The position numbers and the translations under genes are program-made. Below are positions 53,167-61,903 of a stretch of DNA of 64,000 nt, one piece after another (within the stretch, counting starts at the first letter, position 1; every line of letters begins with the position of its first letter). The DNA is taken from contig CAWJEJ010000003.1 in assembly GCA_963841855.1 (NCBI GenBank), forward strand, positions 744,001 to 808,000, given 5' to 3'. The notes under the pieces are model-generated. The model was not told where the DNA came from. It worked only from the letters and a program-made list of their open reading frames with translations, and did not search any database. The DNA comes from CAXBBB01 sp963841855 (GTDB lineage: Bacteria; Bacteroidota; Rhodothermia; Rhodothermales; BA12).

Positions 53167-53491
53167 CGCGCGGATCCGTTGTCCTCGTCCGATTTCCCTT
53201 CTCGGACTTGTCAGCATCCAAGTGGCGTCCGGCGGTCGTGCTGGCCAAGGTGGGGCGTGGTGACTACGTACTCTTGCAAGTGACGAGCAAGGCGTATGCA
53301 GATAGTACGGCGATCAAGCTAGACGATCAAGCTTCTTCTCCGGCGGACTGAACCGGGTCAGTTATGCGCGTCCGGGAAAACTCTTTACGGCCAGTGATTG
53401 GCTGATTGGTCGGACAGTCGGTGAGCTCAAACTGATCGCCTTCGCAGAGGTGAGACATGCAGTGGTACAGTTAATTTCTGGCGCTACGTAG
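53163..53491 (+). pseudogene. MazF/PemK-type toxin, frameshifted
   Basis: From GTG 53163 the first frame reads RGSVVLVRFPFSDLSASKWRP...VLLQVTSKAY and ends early at 53351. From about 53332 the next frame carries on as FSGGLNRVSYARPGKLFTAS and then the C-terminal helix to TAG 53489-53491. Joined, they give a full-length (~109-residue) PemK/MazF endoribonuclease; the total of 329 bases is one short of a whole number of codons. The RGxVV, RPxVVL and SYxRPxKL motifs are all present. The N-terminal half alone would probably be inactive. Confidence 0.75.
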
Positions 53492-53493
53492 CG

Positions 53494-54975
53494 TTACACG
53501 TACAGCAGCGTCGTGATGCCGAAGTAGACGCTCAGGCCTAGGATGTCGTTGGCGGTTGTGACGAAGGGGCCCATCGACAGCGCAGGGTCTAGACCGGCGC
53601 GTTTGAGGACGACCGGGATCAACGCACCGTTGACCGTCGCTAGGACGATGACGATGAGCAGGGCCAGCGACGCTACGCCCGCCAGCCGCGCCGAGTCGCC
53701 GCCCGAGGGGTCGAGCACGAAGATGATGGCGCAGAAGATGGCGGCGAGCAGCGTTCCGTTGAACAGGGCGACGCCTAGCTCTTTGCCGACGCGCCCAAAC
53801 GCCTCGCCGATCACCAAGCGGCCCGACGCCAGGCCCTGAACCGTGATCGCGGCGCTTTGGATAGCCGCGTTGCCCGCCATCGCCGTCATGACCGGGATGA
53901 ACATCGCCAGGACGGCCACCTGTTCGAGCGTGCCTTCGAACGATTTGACGATGAACGCCGAGCACAGCGTCCCGAACAACCCGACCGTCAGCCACGGCAA
54001 CCGTCCGCGCGCGATCCGCCAGACCGAATCCGAAAGCTCCTCGTCGCCGCTGGTACCCGAGATGACCTGCAAGTCTTCCTCGGCCTCCTCGCGCAGCACG
54101 TCCACGATGTCGTCGATCGTGATCCTACCCACAAGCCGATCTTGCAGGTCGACGACGGGAAGCGACACCAAGTCGTAGCGCTCCATGATGCGCGCCACAT
54201 CTTCCTGGTCCTCCTCGACCGTGACTGCGATCACGTCGCGCGTGACGATGTCGGCGATGAACGTCGTCGCGTGCGAGAGCAGCAGCAGTTTGAGCGGCAC
54301 GATACCGACCAGTTTGCCGTCCTTATCGACGACGAACAGGACGTACAAGTCCTCAACTTCGTCCGACAGGGCGCGCACGATTTCGGTTGCCTCGCCGACG
54401 GTCACATAGTCGGGGACCGAGATGACTTCGGTCGCCATGCGCCCGCCCGCCGTGTCGTAGGCGTAGCGGAGCAGGCTGCGCAACTCGTCGGCGTCTTCGA
54501 GATGCGGCAAGACCGAGCGCATCCTGTCGTCGTCCAACTCGCCGAGCACATCGGCGGCGTCGTCGGTGTCGAGTTGATCGACGATCTCGGCCAATCGGCT
54601 GTGCGACACGTCTTCGAGCAGGCGCTCGCGGAAGCTTTCTTCGGCCTCGACCAGAACGTCGGCGGCGCGGTCGACGCGGAACCGGTCGAACAGCGCTTTG
54701 GCGTCGTCGGGCGAGACGTTGCCCAGGATGACGGCCAAGTCGTAGGGTGCCAAGTCGGCCAGCACGGCTTTCAGTCGGTGCTCGTCTCCAGCATGCAGCA
54801 ACGCCTCGACGTGCTCGACCAAGTCGTCGTCGATCTCGGGCGCTTCGTACCGGCCTATTTCGTCGTCGTCCTCTTCGTTGATCGGGTGCGGCTCGTCCGG
54901 CAGCAGCGGCTCGTGATCTCCCGACGTGTCGTAGTCCGGAGCGTCCGGTTCGATCAGGTCGGGTGGAGGCGTCAC
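53494..54975 (-). CDS. mgtE: magnesium transporter MgtE
   Basis: A 493-residue Mg2+ channel. An acidic N-tail (1-45) precedes the superhelical N-domain (LLHAGDEHRLKAVLADLAPYDLA..), two CBS domains (~170-300, with DKDGKLVGIVPLKLLL and LQDRLVGRITIDDIVDVLREEAEED) and five transmembrane helices with PVMTAMAGNAAIQSAAI and the final GLSVYFGITTLL. The N- and CBS domains sense cytoplasmic Mg2+. It converges on the toxin gene with two bases between stops. Confidence 0.95.
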   Translation of the reverse strand: MTPPPDLIEPDAPDYDTSGDHEPLLPDEPHPINEEDDDEIGRYEAPEIDDDLVEHVEALLHAGDEHRLKAVLADLAPYDLAVILGNVSPDDAKALFDRFRVDRAADVLVEAEESFRERLLEDVSHSRLAEIVDQLDTDDAADVLGELDDDRMRSVLPHLEDADELRSLLRYAYDTAGGRMATEVISVPDYVTVGEATEIVRALSDEVEDLYVLFVVDKDGKLVGIVPLKLLLLSHATTFIADIVTRDVIAVTVEEDQEDVARIMERYDLVSLPVVDLQDRLVGRITIDDIVDVLREEAEEDLQVISGTSGDEELSDSVWRIARGRLPWLTVGLFGTLCSAFIVKSFEGTLEQVAVLAMFIPVMTAMAGNAAIQSAAITVQGLASGRLVIGEAFGRVGKELGVALFNGTLLAAIFCAIIFVLDPSGGDSARLAGVASLALLIVIVLATVNGALIPVVLKRAGLDPALSMGPFVTTANDILGLSVYFGITTLLYV

Positions 54976-55029
54976 GAGCGGCGGTCCGATTGGGGAGGAG
55001 CGGAGTAGTCGGGCGAAACGAGAGATCGC

Positions 55030-55809
55030 CTACCGTTCCAGCACGTCGCCAAGGTAATGCGAGAGGTCGGCGAACTCGTCCGGCGTCAGCTCCTCGGCGC
55101 GGCGCTTCGTCCATTCTTCCGGCAGTTCGTCGAGAGATGGAAACGCGGCTCGCAGACTGTTGCGAAGCGTCTTCCGCCGCTGCCCGAAAGCTCCGCGCAC
55201 GACCTGCCGAAACAGATCCTCGCCCGGCGACGGCGGCGGCGCATCGGCTTTGAATCGCAGGCGAACGATGGCGCTCGTCACGTCGGGCTGCGGAAAGAAC
55301 ACGTGCGGCGACACCTTGAAGAGCAGTTTCACGTCGCAGTACCGCTGAAAAACCACACTCAGGATCCCATACGCCTTGGTCCGCGGCTGAGCAACGATGC
55401 GCTGCGCTACTTCCAACTGCATCATCACGACGACTTCGGCCACCACGTCGCGCGCGTCGACTAGCGAAAACAGGATCGGCGAAGTGATGTAGTAGGGCAA
55501 GTTGCCGATCACATGCAGCGGTCCGCCCAGCTCACGGCTCAGCGCGTACCAGTCCGCCGTCAGCACGTCCTGATGCCGCACGTCCAGCGCCGGCAACTCC
55601 TCGTTCAAAACGGCGACGGCCCGCTGATCGACTTCGAGCGCGACCATGCGTGGATGCACCGCCAGCAGTTCGCTCGTCATCGCGCCCGTTCCCGGACCAA
55701 TCTCGACGACGGCGTCGCCCGGCTTAGCGTCCAGCGACGCGGCGATCTTGCGGATCGTGTTGGGGTCGCGCAGCCAGTTCTGCCCGAGCGACTTTTTGGG
55801 TTGCATCAT
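55030..55809 (-). CDS. rsmA: 16S rRNA dimethyladenosine transferase
   Basis: A 259-residue KsgA/RsmA enzyme that dimethylates A1518 and A1519 of 16S rRNA. Seen: KKSLGQNWLRD start, SAM site VVEIGPGTGAMTSEL (GPGTG 38-42), VIGNLPYYITSPILF (NLPYY 103-107), the VVMMQLEVAQRIVAQPRTKAYG block and HVFFPQPDVTSAIVRL. It lies 54 bases upstream of mgtE on the same strand. Confidence 0.95.
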   Translation of the reverse strand: MMQPKKSLGQNWLRDPNTIRKIAASLDAKPGDAVVEIGPGTGAMTSELLAVHPRMVALEVDQRAVAVLNEELPALDVRHQDVLTADWYALSRELGGPLHVIGNLPYYITSPILFSLVDARDVVAEVVVMMQLEVAQRIVAQPRTKAYGILSVVFQRYCDVKLLFKVSPHVFFPQPDVTSAIVRLRFKADAPPPSPGEDLFRQVVRGAFGQRRKTLRNSLRAAFPSLDELPEEWTKRRAEELTPDEFADLSHYLGDVLER

Positions 55810-55830
55810 GCTGTAAGGTAGCGCGCTGGG

Positions 55831-56471
55831 TTAGCTCAGCCGCACGCCGAGGAAGTCCGAAACCCTCGGCAACTCAGCTGCCAGCAAAACGTCAGCGCCG
55901 ATCCGAAAACCAGGCACGACGTGGCTTTCGAACGCAGTTCCGACAGATGGGGTGACGTCGGCGAAGTCACCTGCTCCATCCGACCGTAAAAACCGCACGT
56001 CGCCGCGCTCCCCATCGACGATCCAGTATTCGCGCACCCCGACTTTGGCATAGACATCGCGCTTCTGCTCGAGGTCGCGCTGCCGAGTCCACGGCTCGAT
56101 AATCTCGACGGCCAGGTCCGGGCCTTCGCTGAGGTAGTTCTCTTGGACGTACCTCGGCGCTCCGGACCGACGTACGTCACATCCGGTGTGAAAGCCGTTC
56201 GGTCATCGACGTAAATCGGCATTCCGGCTTGCAGCACGATGGCGTCGATGCCGCGCAAGTCAGCGTGCAGGCCCAACGCGCACAGCAGAAAGCCGGTCAG
56301 CTCCGCTTGCCTACGCGTCGCCGATTCTCGGATCACCCATCCATCGACCAACTCGACCCGAAAGTCCTCGTAGCTCGCTAGCAGATCCGCAAACGTGATC
56401 GGGCTGTCTTGTGTGGGAAGCGGCGGCCAAATCTCAAAATCCGGCGACGAGGGCGAGGGTCGATCTGCCAT
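55831..56471 (-). pseudogene. Uma2-family nuclease, frameshifted
   Basis: From ATG 56471 the first frame reads DFEIWPPLPTQDSPITFADL, YEDFRVELVDGWVIRESAT and FTPDVTYVGPERRG, a normal Uma2 (DUF820) N-half. Beyond about 56160 the next frame continues with RYVQENYLSEGPDLAVEIIE, DLEQKRDVYAKVGVREYWIV and a normal end to TGA 55831. The catalytic Asp/Glu-x-Lys pattern is split between frames. Total 641 bases, one short of a whole frame. Uma2 genes belong to multi-copy PD-(D/E)xK families of unknown role. Confidence 0.75.
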
Positions 56472-56575
56472 AGTGCGGATGAAAAGCCCTGGACGGAAGA
56501 GAAGACCGAGTCGGCACGCGGCCTCCACCCTCGACTCACCTCCGATTTCCGGCCGCGAAAGGAAGACGCGATGCG

Positions 56576-57682
56576 TCAGCGGATGTTTTTGCGGCGGTTG
56601 CTTTCGAAGTCCTCGAAGACGAACGATCCCAAATCGTCTAGCCCCGAATAGTACGCGCGGCCCTGGTTGGCTTCGGTGAGCTGGTGCACGAACTGCTGGA
56701 GCAGCGGATCGCGGGCGATCATGAACGTCGTGATCGTGACCCCCTCGCGGCGGCAGGCGACGGCTTCGTCGAGCACCTTGTTGACGATCTTCTTGTCCAG
56801 CCCGAACGCGTTGCGGTACAGTTTGGCGCCCTCGTAGTGGCACGACGGCTTGCCATCGGTGAGCATGAAGATCTGCTTGTTCTTGTTCTTGCGGCGGCGC
56901 AGCAGATCACGCGAGCGTTGGAGTCCGGCGCGCGTGTTGGTGTAAAACGGGCCGACGTTGAGGTAGGGCAGATCCTTGATGTCGACCTGCCACGCGTCGG
57001 TCCCAAAGGCGACGATGTCGAGGGTATCGCCGGGGTAGCGGGTGAGGATGAGTTCGCTGAGGGCCAGCGCGGTCTTGCGGGCCGGAGTGATGCGGTCTTC
57101 GCCGTAGAGAATCATCGAGTGGCTGAGGTCGATCATCATGACCGTCGCCATCGACGTGTGATGATCGGTTTCGTAGACTTCGAAATCGTCTTCGCGCAGG
57201 TCGAGCCGGTCCAGATCGCCGCGTCGGTAGGCGTTTGAGAGCGTGCTCGTTACGTCGAGCGAGTGCAGGTCATCGCCGAACTGCCAGCCACGCGTTTCGG
57301 GGAGTTTTTCGTCGCCCTGTCCGGCGAAGGGTGTTTTGTGGCGCCCGCGTCCTCCGCGCTTGAGCTTGCCAAAAATGTCTTCAAGCGCTTTTTGGCGCAG
57401 GCCGCGCTCGGTTTTGGACGTGATGCGTACTTCGCCCAGCTTGTTGGCGTCATCCTCGAGGTATCCCTTTTTGCGGAGGTCCTCAATGAAGTCGCCCATG
57501 CCATAGTCGCCCGATGTCAAGTCGTAGCGGCGGTCGAGTTCGTTCATCCAGTCGAGTGCGTCGTTGGCATCGCCCGCGGCGATGTTGAGTAGCTGCTGAA
57601 AGATGTCAAGCAGGTTTTCGAACGGCGAATCGCCCTGCGGTCCGTGGCGCTCGGGGTCGAAGTCGGTATAGCGGAAGCGCAT
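56576..57682 (-). CDS. von Willebrand factor A-domain protein
   Basis: A 368-residue cytoplasmic protein. A helical N-terminal part (1-175) with GDFIEDLRKKGYLEDDANKLGEVRIT and a basic Gly/Arg stretch precedes a VWA domain with a full MIDAS: MMIDLSHSM (D185-x-S187-x-S189), the Thr of RKTALALSELI, and FMLTDGKPS. Such proteins usually partner a MoxR- or ChlI-type AAA ATPase to insert metal or activate enzymes. No ATPase is adjacent here. It is followed by two perfect palindromes on its 5' side. Confidence 0.85.
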   Translation of the reverse strand: MRFRYTDFDPERHGPQGDSPFENLLDIFQQLLNIAAGDANDALDWMNELDRRYDLTSGDYGMGDFIEDLRKKGYLEDDANKLGEVRITSKTERGLRQKALEDIFGKLKRGGRGRHKTPFAGQGDEKLPETRGWQFGDDLHSLDVTSTLSNAYRRGDLDRLDLREDDFEVYETDHHTSMATVMMIDLSHSMILYGEDRITPARKTALALSELILTRYPGDTLDIVAFGTDAWQVDIKDLPYLNVGPFYTNTRAGLQRSRDLLRRRKNKNKQIFMLTDGKPSCHYEGAKLYRNAFGLDKKIVNKVLDEAVACRREGVTITTFMIARDPLLQQFVHQLTEANQGRAYYSGLDDLGSFVFEDFESNRRKNIR

Positions 57683-57776
57683 AGGTCGTAGTGGTTTACG
57701 TCGTCAACGAGATGGGGCGGATCGGGTTGCCGGGTGCAGGCTGGACGAATGACCAATGCGCTGCGACGTGCCGAAG

Positions 57777-57796
57777 CGCCGTTATATATAACGGCG
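57777..57796. repeat. 20-bp perfect palindrome, AT-rich centre
   Basis: CGCCGTTATATATAACGGCG, a fully self-complementary 20-mer in the promoter region of the VWA gene (95 bases before its ATG). It suits a dimeric regulator site or a cruciform. Confidence 0.7.
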
Positions 57797-57844
57797 GTAC
57801 GGGGCGATGGTGTGGACAGCGGAGCAGCGGTGGCGGGCTGCTAG

Positions 57845-57864
57845 CGACGGGGCATGCCCCGTCG
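57845..57864. repeat. 20-bp perfect palindrome, GC-rich
   Basis: CGACGGGGCATGCCCCGTCG, fully self-complementary, 48 bases from the previous palindrome. Motifs of this sequence type occur as dispersed repeats in many genomes, so it may be a repeat rather than an operator. Confidence 0.7.
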
Positions 57865-57954
57865 GTACAGAGGGCCGAATGCAGAGCGGGAGACCAGCCT
57901 GAGCCAATCTCCCGAATGTGTCACCGCCGCAGACAACGGAGCTATCGCAGATGG

Positions 57955-58698
57955 TTAGGCGATCATGCCGCCGTCGATGGTGATTTCGGCTCCGCTGACG
58001 TACGACGCCTGATCGCTGACGAGAAACGCGATCACGTTGGAGACTTCCTCGGCCGTTCCGTAGCGTCCCAGCGTCGTCATGCCCGCCATCGTCTCGGCCA
58101 TCGGGTTTTGCTCGGGCGAACCGGGGTTCATCTCGGTGTTGATGGGGCCGGGGTGGACCGTGTTGACCGTGATGCCGCGCCCACCCAGTTCTTTGGCGAC
58201 CGATCGGGCGAGAATCGTGACGGCGGCTTTGGCAGCACCGTAAACAGCGTTCTGCGGAAAGCCGACTTTGCCGACGACGCTGCCCAGGTTGACGATGCGG
58301 CCACCGTCGCTGAGATGCTTGGACGCCTCGCGGATCGTCGCGAACGAGCCTCGCAAGTTGATGTCCACGTTGGCGTCGTAGTCGGCGTCGGTGAACTCGG
58401 CGATAGGTCCGGTCTTGTAGACGCCTGCGTTGTTGACCAATATGTCGAGCCTGCCGTGATCCGCTACGACATCGCGGACGAGTTGGGCGCTGGCTTCGGA
58501 TGAGGCAGCGTCCGCCTGATATGATTGAGCCGTTCCGCCCGCTGCTTTGATGGCGTCGACGACTTGCTGCGCGCGGTCAGGCGACGAATTGTAGCTGATG
58601 GCGACCGTCGCGCCATCGTGAGCGAGACGCTGAGCGGTCGCGGCACCGATTCCGCGCGATCCGCCCGTGACAAGAGCGACTTTTCCTGAGAGAGACAT
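57955..58698 (-). CDS. short-chain dehydrogenase, FabG-like
   Basis: A 247-residue classical SDR with TGGSRGIGAATA (9-20), NNAGVY, the catalytic NLGSVVG Ser, YGAAK (Tyr-x-x-x-Lys) and the C-terminal SGAEITIDGG typical of FabG/3-oxoacyl-ACP-reductase relatives. Its substrate is not clear. Two TetR-type palindromes 21 and 61 bases before its ATG suggest inducible control by a TetR-family repressor encoded elsewhere. Confidence 0.9.
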   Translation of the reverse strand: MSLSGKVALVTGGSRGIGAATAQRLAHDGATVAISYNSSPDRAQQVVDAIKAAGGTAQSYQADAASSEASAQLVRDVVADHGRLDILVNNAGVYKTGPIAEFTDADYDANVDINLRGSFATIREASKHLSDGGRIVNLGSVVGKVGFPQNAVYGAAKAAVTILARSVAKELGGRGITVNTVHPGPINTEMNPGSPEQNPMAETMAGMTTLGRYGTAEEVSNVIAFLVSDQASYVSGAEITIDGGMIA

Positions 58699-58718
58699 AG
58701 GTGAGGGAGTTGAATGAA

Positions 58719-58772
58719 GGAACGATCGTTCCGAATAGAGTCTTCCCTATGGCTTGTCGGAACGATGGTTCC
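58719..58772. promoter_or_regulatory. tandem TetR-type operators of the SDR gene
   Basis: Two 14-base palindromes: GGAACGATCGTTCC (58719-58732, perfect) and GGAACGATGGTTCC (58759-58772, one mismatch). Their centres are 40 bases apart, about four helical turns, on the same face of the DNA just upstream of the SDR start. The form is that of a TetR/AcrR-family repressor site. Confidence 0.7.
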
Positions 58773-58793
58773 AAATGGATCCTCTTCTTTTGA

Positions 58794-58810
58794 GGGACTG
58801 TTTGGCGAAA
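58794..58810. mobile_element. solo terminal repeat of the MITE-like family
   Basis: GACTGTTTGGCGAA matches the left end of the 224- and 134-bp elements, preceded by GG rather than GA. No matching inverted end was found downstream, so it is a remnant. Confidence 0.5.
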
Positions 58811-59054
58811 CAGGGTTGGATTGACCCGGTGAGGGCTCCTAGACCTCTGATGGATTCAGACTCACTTAAATGCTCGGACCGATGCGCTTGCGACGCCGCC
58901 CGTACGATTTGACGAACGCTCGGTGACACGTCACCACTCCGCTCTTCGCAGGCTGACGCAAATCCGAACGTTCCACCCGCCGCGTGCTCGGCGCGCTACT
59001 TTACCTGGCAACGCGACCTGCTGACTCTGACAGGCTGCCCAACGTCTCCACCTG

Positions 59055-59127
59055 GTCATTGCGAGCGAGGCGTGGCGATCCTCACCGGTCGAGAGGCCGA
59101 GTGCGTCGCGCTCTGCTCGCGAGGATT
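59055..59127. repeat. degenerate palindromic repeat
   Basis: GTCATTGCGAGCGAGGCG start and GCGTCGCGCTCTGCTCGCGAG end match the family of the intact element between pdhB and pdhC (26205-26287). It lies in the 694-base gap 58699-59392, which has no supportable gene. Confidence 0.6.
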
Positions 59128-59392
59128 GAGCAAAGCAGCGAGTCAATCCGTCACTCCGACGCAGTCGCAGCACTCGGCCACGTTGACATTCGACGAGTGC
59201 TCGTTGCGCTGATGCTGAGGGGGCGGCGTGCGGTCGAGCGTACTGCCCCTCGGATCGGCTAGAGGCGGAGCGTCGACTGCCCTCGAATGGGATGCGTGCT
59301 TGCGCCGCAACGGCATGGCGTTGGGCGGCAGAGAGTGGAGCGCTTGCCTGTCCTGCGCGTTCCTCGGCGCATCCCCCGCCCAGACCGATCAG

Positions 59393-61903
59393 ATGCCCGC
59401 TTCGACCGAGTTTTCAGGCTTCGTGCAGGTGCGCGGCGCGCGCGAAAACAATCTCAAAGACCTCTCGGTCCGGGTGCCGCGCGGCGCGCTCGTCGTGTTC
59501 ACCGGCGTGTCGGGTTCGGGCAAGTCGTCGCTCGCGTTTGGGACGCTCTATGCCGAGGCGCAGCGGCGCTACCTCGAATCCGTATCGCCCTACGCGCGCC
59601 GGCTGTTTCACCAACTCGGCGCGCCCGACGTGGACGCCATCGAAGGCCTGCCGCCCGCCGTCGCGCTCCAGCAGCAGCGCGGGGCACCGACGGTTCGCTC
59701 GTCGGTCGGCAGCGTGACGACGCTTTCGCCTCTGGTACGGATGCTCTATTCGCGCGCCGGAACGTATCCGCCGGGGCAAGGCATCGTCTATGCCGAAGGG
59801 TTTTCGCCCAACACGCCCCAAGGCGCCTGTCCCACCTGCCACGGACAGGGCCGCATCTACGAGGCGACCGAGGCGTCGATGGTGCCCGATCCGTCGCTCA
59901 CGATCCGCGAGCGCGCCGTTGCCGCGTGGCCCCAGGCGTGGGCGGGCCACAACCAGCGCGACATCCTCGTCACGCGCGGTGTCGACGTGGACGTGCCGTG
60001 GCGCGATCTGCCGCAGACCACGCGCAACTGGATCCTGTTCACCGACGAGCAGCCCGTCGAGCCGGTCTACCGCGCTCTGACGCCCGAGCAGACGCGCCAA
60101 GCCATCGCGCGCGGCGACTCGCCCAACTACAGTGGCACGTTTACGAGCGCGCGGCGCCACGTGCTCCACACCCTGTCCAACTCCAAGAGCGCGGCGATGC
60201 GGCGGCGCGTGCAGCGGTACATGGTCTCGAACACGTGCCCGGCGTGCGGCGGCAAGCGGCTCAAGCCCCAGGCCCTCGCCGTCACGTTCGGGGGCCGAGA
60301 CATTACCGAGTTCTCGCGCCTGCCCCTCGTCCAGGTGGCGGACGTGCTGCAGCCCTTCGCCGACGGTACGGGAACGGGCGAGCCGTCTGCCGAAGATGTG
60401 GCGCGTCAGCGGTTGGCCGGCGACCTCGTCGCCCGGCTGAGCGTGCTGTTGGATCTGGGGCTGGGCTACCTGTCGCTCGAGCGGCAGGCGCCGACGCTCT
60501 CGCCCGGCGAGTTGCAGCGGCTCCGATTGGCGACGCAGCTCTACTCCAACCTGTTCGGCGTCGTCTACGTGCTCGACGAGCCATCGGCCGGGCTCCATCC
60601 TGCCGACACCGAGTCGCTGATCCGGGCGCTGGACGGACTCAAGGCGGCGGGCAACTCGCTCTTCGTCGTCGAGCACGAGCCGAGCGTGATGCGCCGCGCC
60701 GACTGGCTGGTCGACGTGGGGCCGGGAGCGGGCGAGCGGGGTGGCAAGATCGTCTACAGCGGTCCGCCCGACGGGCTGCGTGGTAGTGCTGGCTCCAAGA
60801 CGGCCGAGCATCTGTTTCGGACGACGCCGCTAGCCTCGCGCTCGCTCCGAACGCCGTCGGGATGGATCGAGCTGAGCGGTGTGACGCGCCACAACCTGCA
60901 CGATCTCACCGTCCGGTTTCCGCTGGGCGTGCTGACCTGCGTGACGGGCGTATCGGGGTCGGGCAAGTCGACGTTGGTGAGCCAGGTGCTGGCCGAGACG
61001 CTGGCGGCGCGCCTGGACAAAAGCGCTGAATCGCAGGCGTCGGATGATGGGGGAGAGGACGATGACGAGCACGAAACCGCGCCACACGTCCGCGCGCAGA
61101 TAGGCGGAGACGTGGAGGCGATCTCGCGCCTGGTCGTCGTCGATCAGAAGCCGATCGGGCGCACGCCGCGCAGCAACATCGCCACCTACACGGGCCTGTT
61201 CGACCACGTCCGCAAGCTGTTCGCCGCGACGGATCTGGCCCATGAGCGCCGCTACAAGCCGGGCCGCTTCTCGTTCAACGTCAAGGGCGGTCGCTGCGAG
61301 GCGTGTCAGGGCGAGGGCTGGGTGATGGTCGAGTTGCTGTTTCTCCCGAGCGTCTACGCGCCATGCCCGACTTGCAAGGGCGCGCGTTACAACGCCGCCA
61401 CGCTCCAGGTCCGATACCGAGACCGGAGCATTGCCGACGTGCTAGGCATGACCGTCGACGACGCGCTTGGGTTCTTCGAAGGCGAACCGGCCGTCTTGCG
61501 CAGCCTGGACGCATTGGCCGAGGTGGGCCTGGGTTACCTACGGCTCGGCCAGCCCGCGACCGAACTCTCGGGCGGAGAGGCGCAGCGCGTCAAACTCGCC
61601 ACCGAGTTGCAGCGCGCCGGTCGCACCCGGACGCTCTACCTGCTCGACGAGCCCACGACCGGCCTCCATCCCGCCGATGTGGAACGCCTGCTCACGCACC
61701 TCGACCGCCTCGCCGACGCTGGGCACACCATCGTCGCCGTCGAGCACGACATGCAACTCGTAGCACGCAGCGACTGGGTGATCGATGTGGGTCCGGGTGC
61801 GGGCGAGGAGGGAGGAAGCATCGTAGCGCAGGGCACGCCGCAGCATGTGGCGCAGGCGACCGGTAGCAAGACGGCGCCGTATTTGGCCCAAGCGCTGAGC
61901 TGA
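59393..61903 (+). CDS. UvrA-like ATPase, short UvrA2 class
   Basis: An 836-residue two-ABC-domain protein. First ATPase: GVSGSGKSS (38-46), zinc-module CPTCHGQG, a second CPACGGKRLKPQALA zinc site, signature LSPGELQRLRLA (LSGGE in most) and DEPSAGLHP. Second: GVSGSGKST, CEACQGEGWVMVE...CPTCKGARYN, signature LSGGEAQRVKLA and DEPTTGLHP. Nearly 100 residues shorter than UvrA, as in the class II UvrA2 (DrrC-like) proteins, which lack most of the UvrB-binding region. It likely recognises damaged or modified DNA or protects against DNA-binding drugs. ATG 59393 is favoured because the earlier open frame is in the intergenic region. Confidence 0.85.
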   Translation: MPASTEFSGFVQVRGARENNLKDLSVRVPRGALVVFTGVSGSGKSSLAFGTLYAEAQRRYLESVSPYARRLFHQLGAPDVDAIEGLPPAVALQQQRGAPTVRSSVGSVTTLSPLVRMLYSRAGTYPPGQGIVYAEGFSPNTPQGACPTCHGQGRIYEATEASMVPDPSLTIRERAVAAWPQAWAGHNQRDILVTRGVDVDVPWRDLPQTTRNWILFTDEQPVEPVYRALTPEQTRQAIARGDSPNYSGTFTSARRHVLHTLSNSKSAAMRRRVQRYMVSNTCPACGGKRLKPQALAVTFGGRDITEFSRLPLVQVADVLQPFADGTGTGEPSAEDVARQRLAGDLVARLSVLLDLGLGYLSLERQAPTLSPGELQRLRLATQLYSNLFGVVYVLDEPSAGLHPADTESLIRALDGLKAAGNSLFVVEHEPSVMRRADWLVDVGPGAGERGGKIVYSGPPDGLRGSAGSKTAEHLFRTTPLASRSLRTPSGWIELSGVTRHNLHDLTVRFPLGVLTCVTGVSGSGKSTLVSQVLAETLAARLDKSAESQASDDGGEDDDEHETAPHVRAQIGGDVEAISRLVVVDQKPIGRTPRSNIATYTGLFDHVRKLFAATDLAHERRYKPGRFSFNVKGGRCEACQGEGWVMVELLFLPSVYAPCPTCKGARYNAATLQVRYRDRSIADVLGMTVDDALGFFEGEPAVLRSLDALAEVGLGYLRLGQPATELSGGEAQRVKLATELQRAGRTRTLYLLDEPTTGLHPADVERLLTHLDRLADAGHTIVAVEHDMQLVARSDWVIDVGPGAGEEGGSIVAQGTPQHVAQATGSKTAPYLAQALS

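Noticed and set aside
58699..59392. Possible gene in the 694-base gap before uvrA2
   Set aside because: Only repeat fragments and operators are seen; frames lack coding character.
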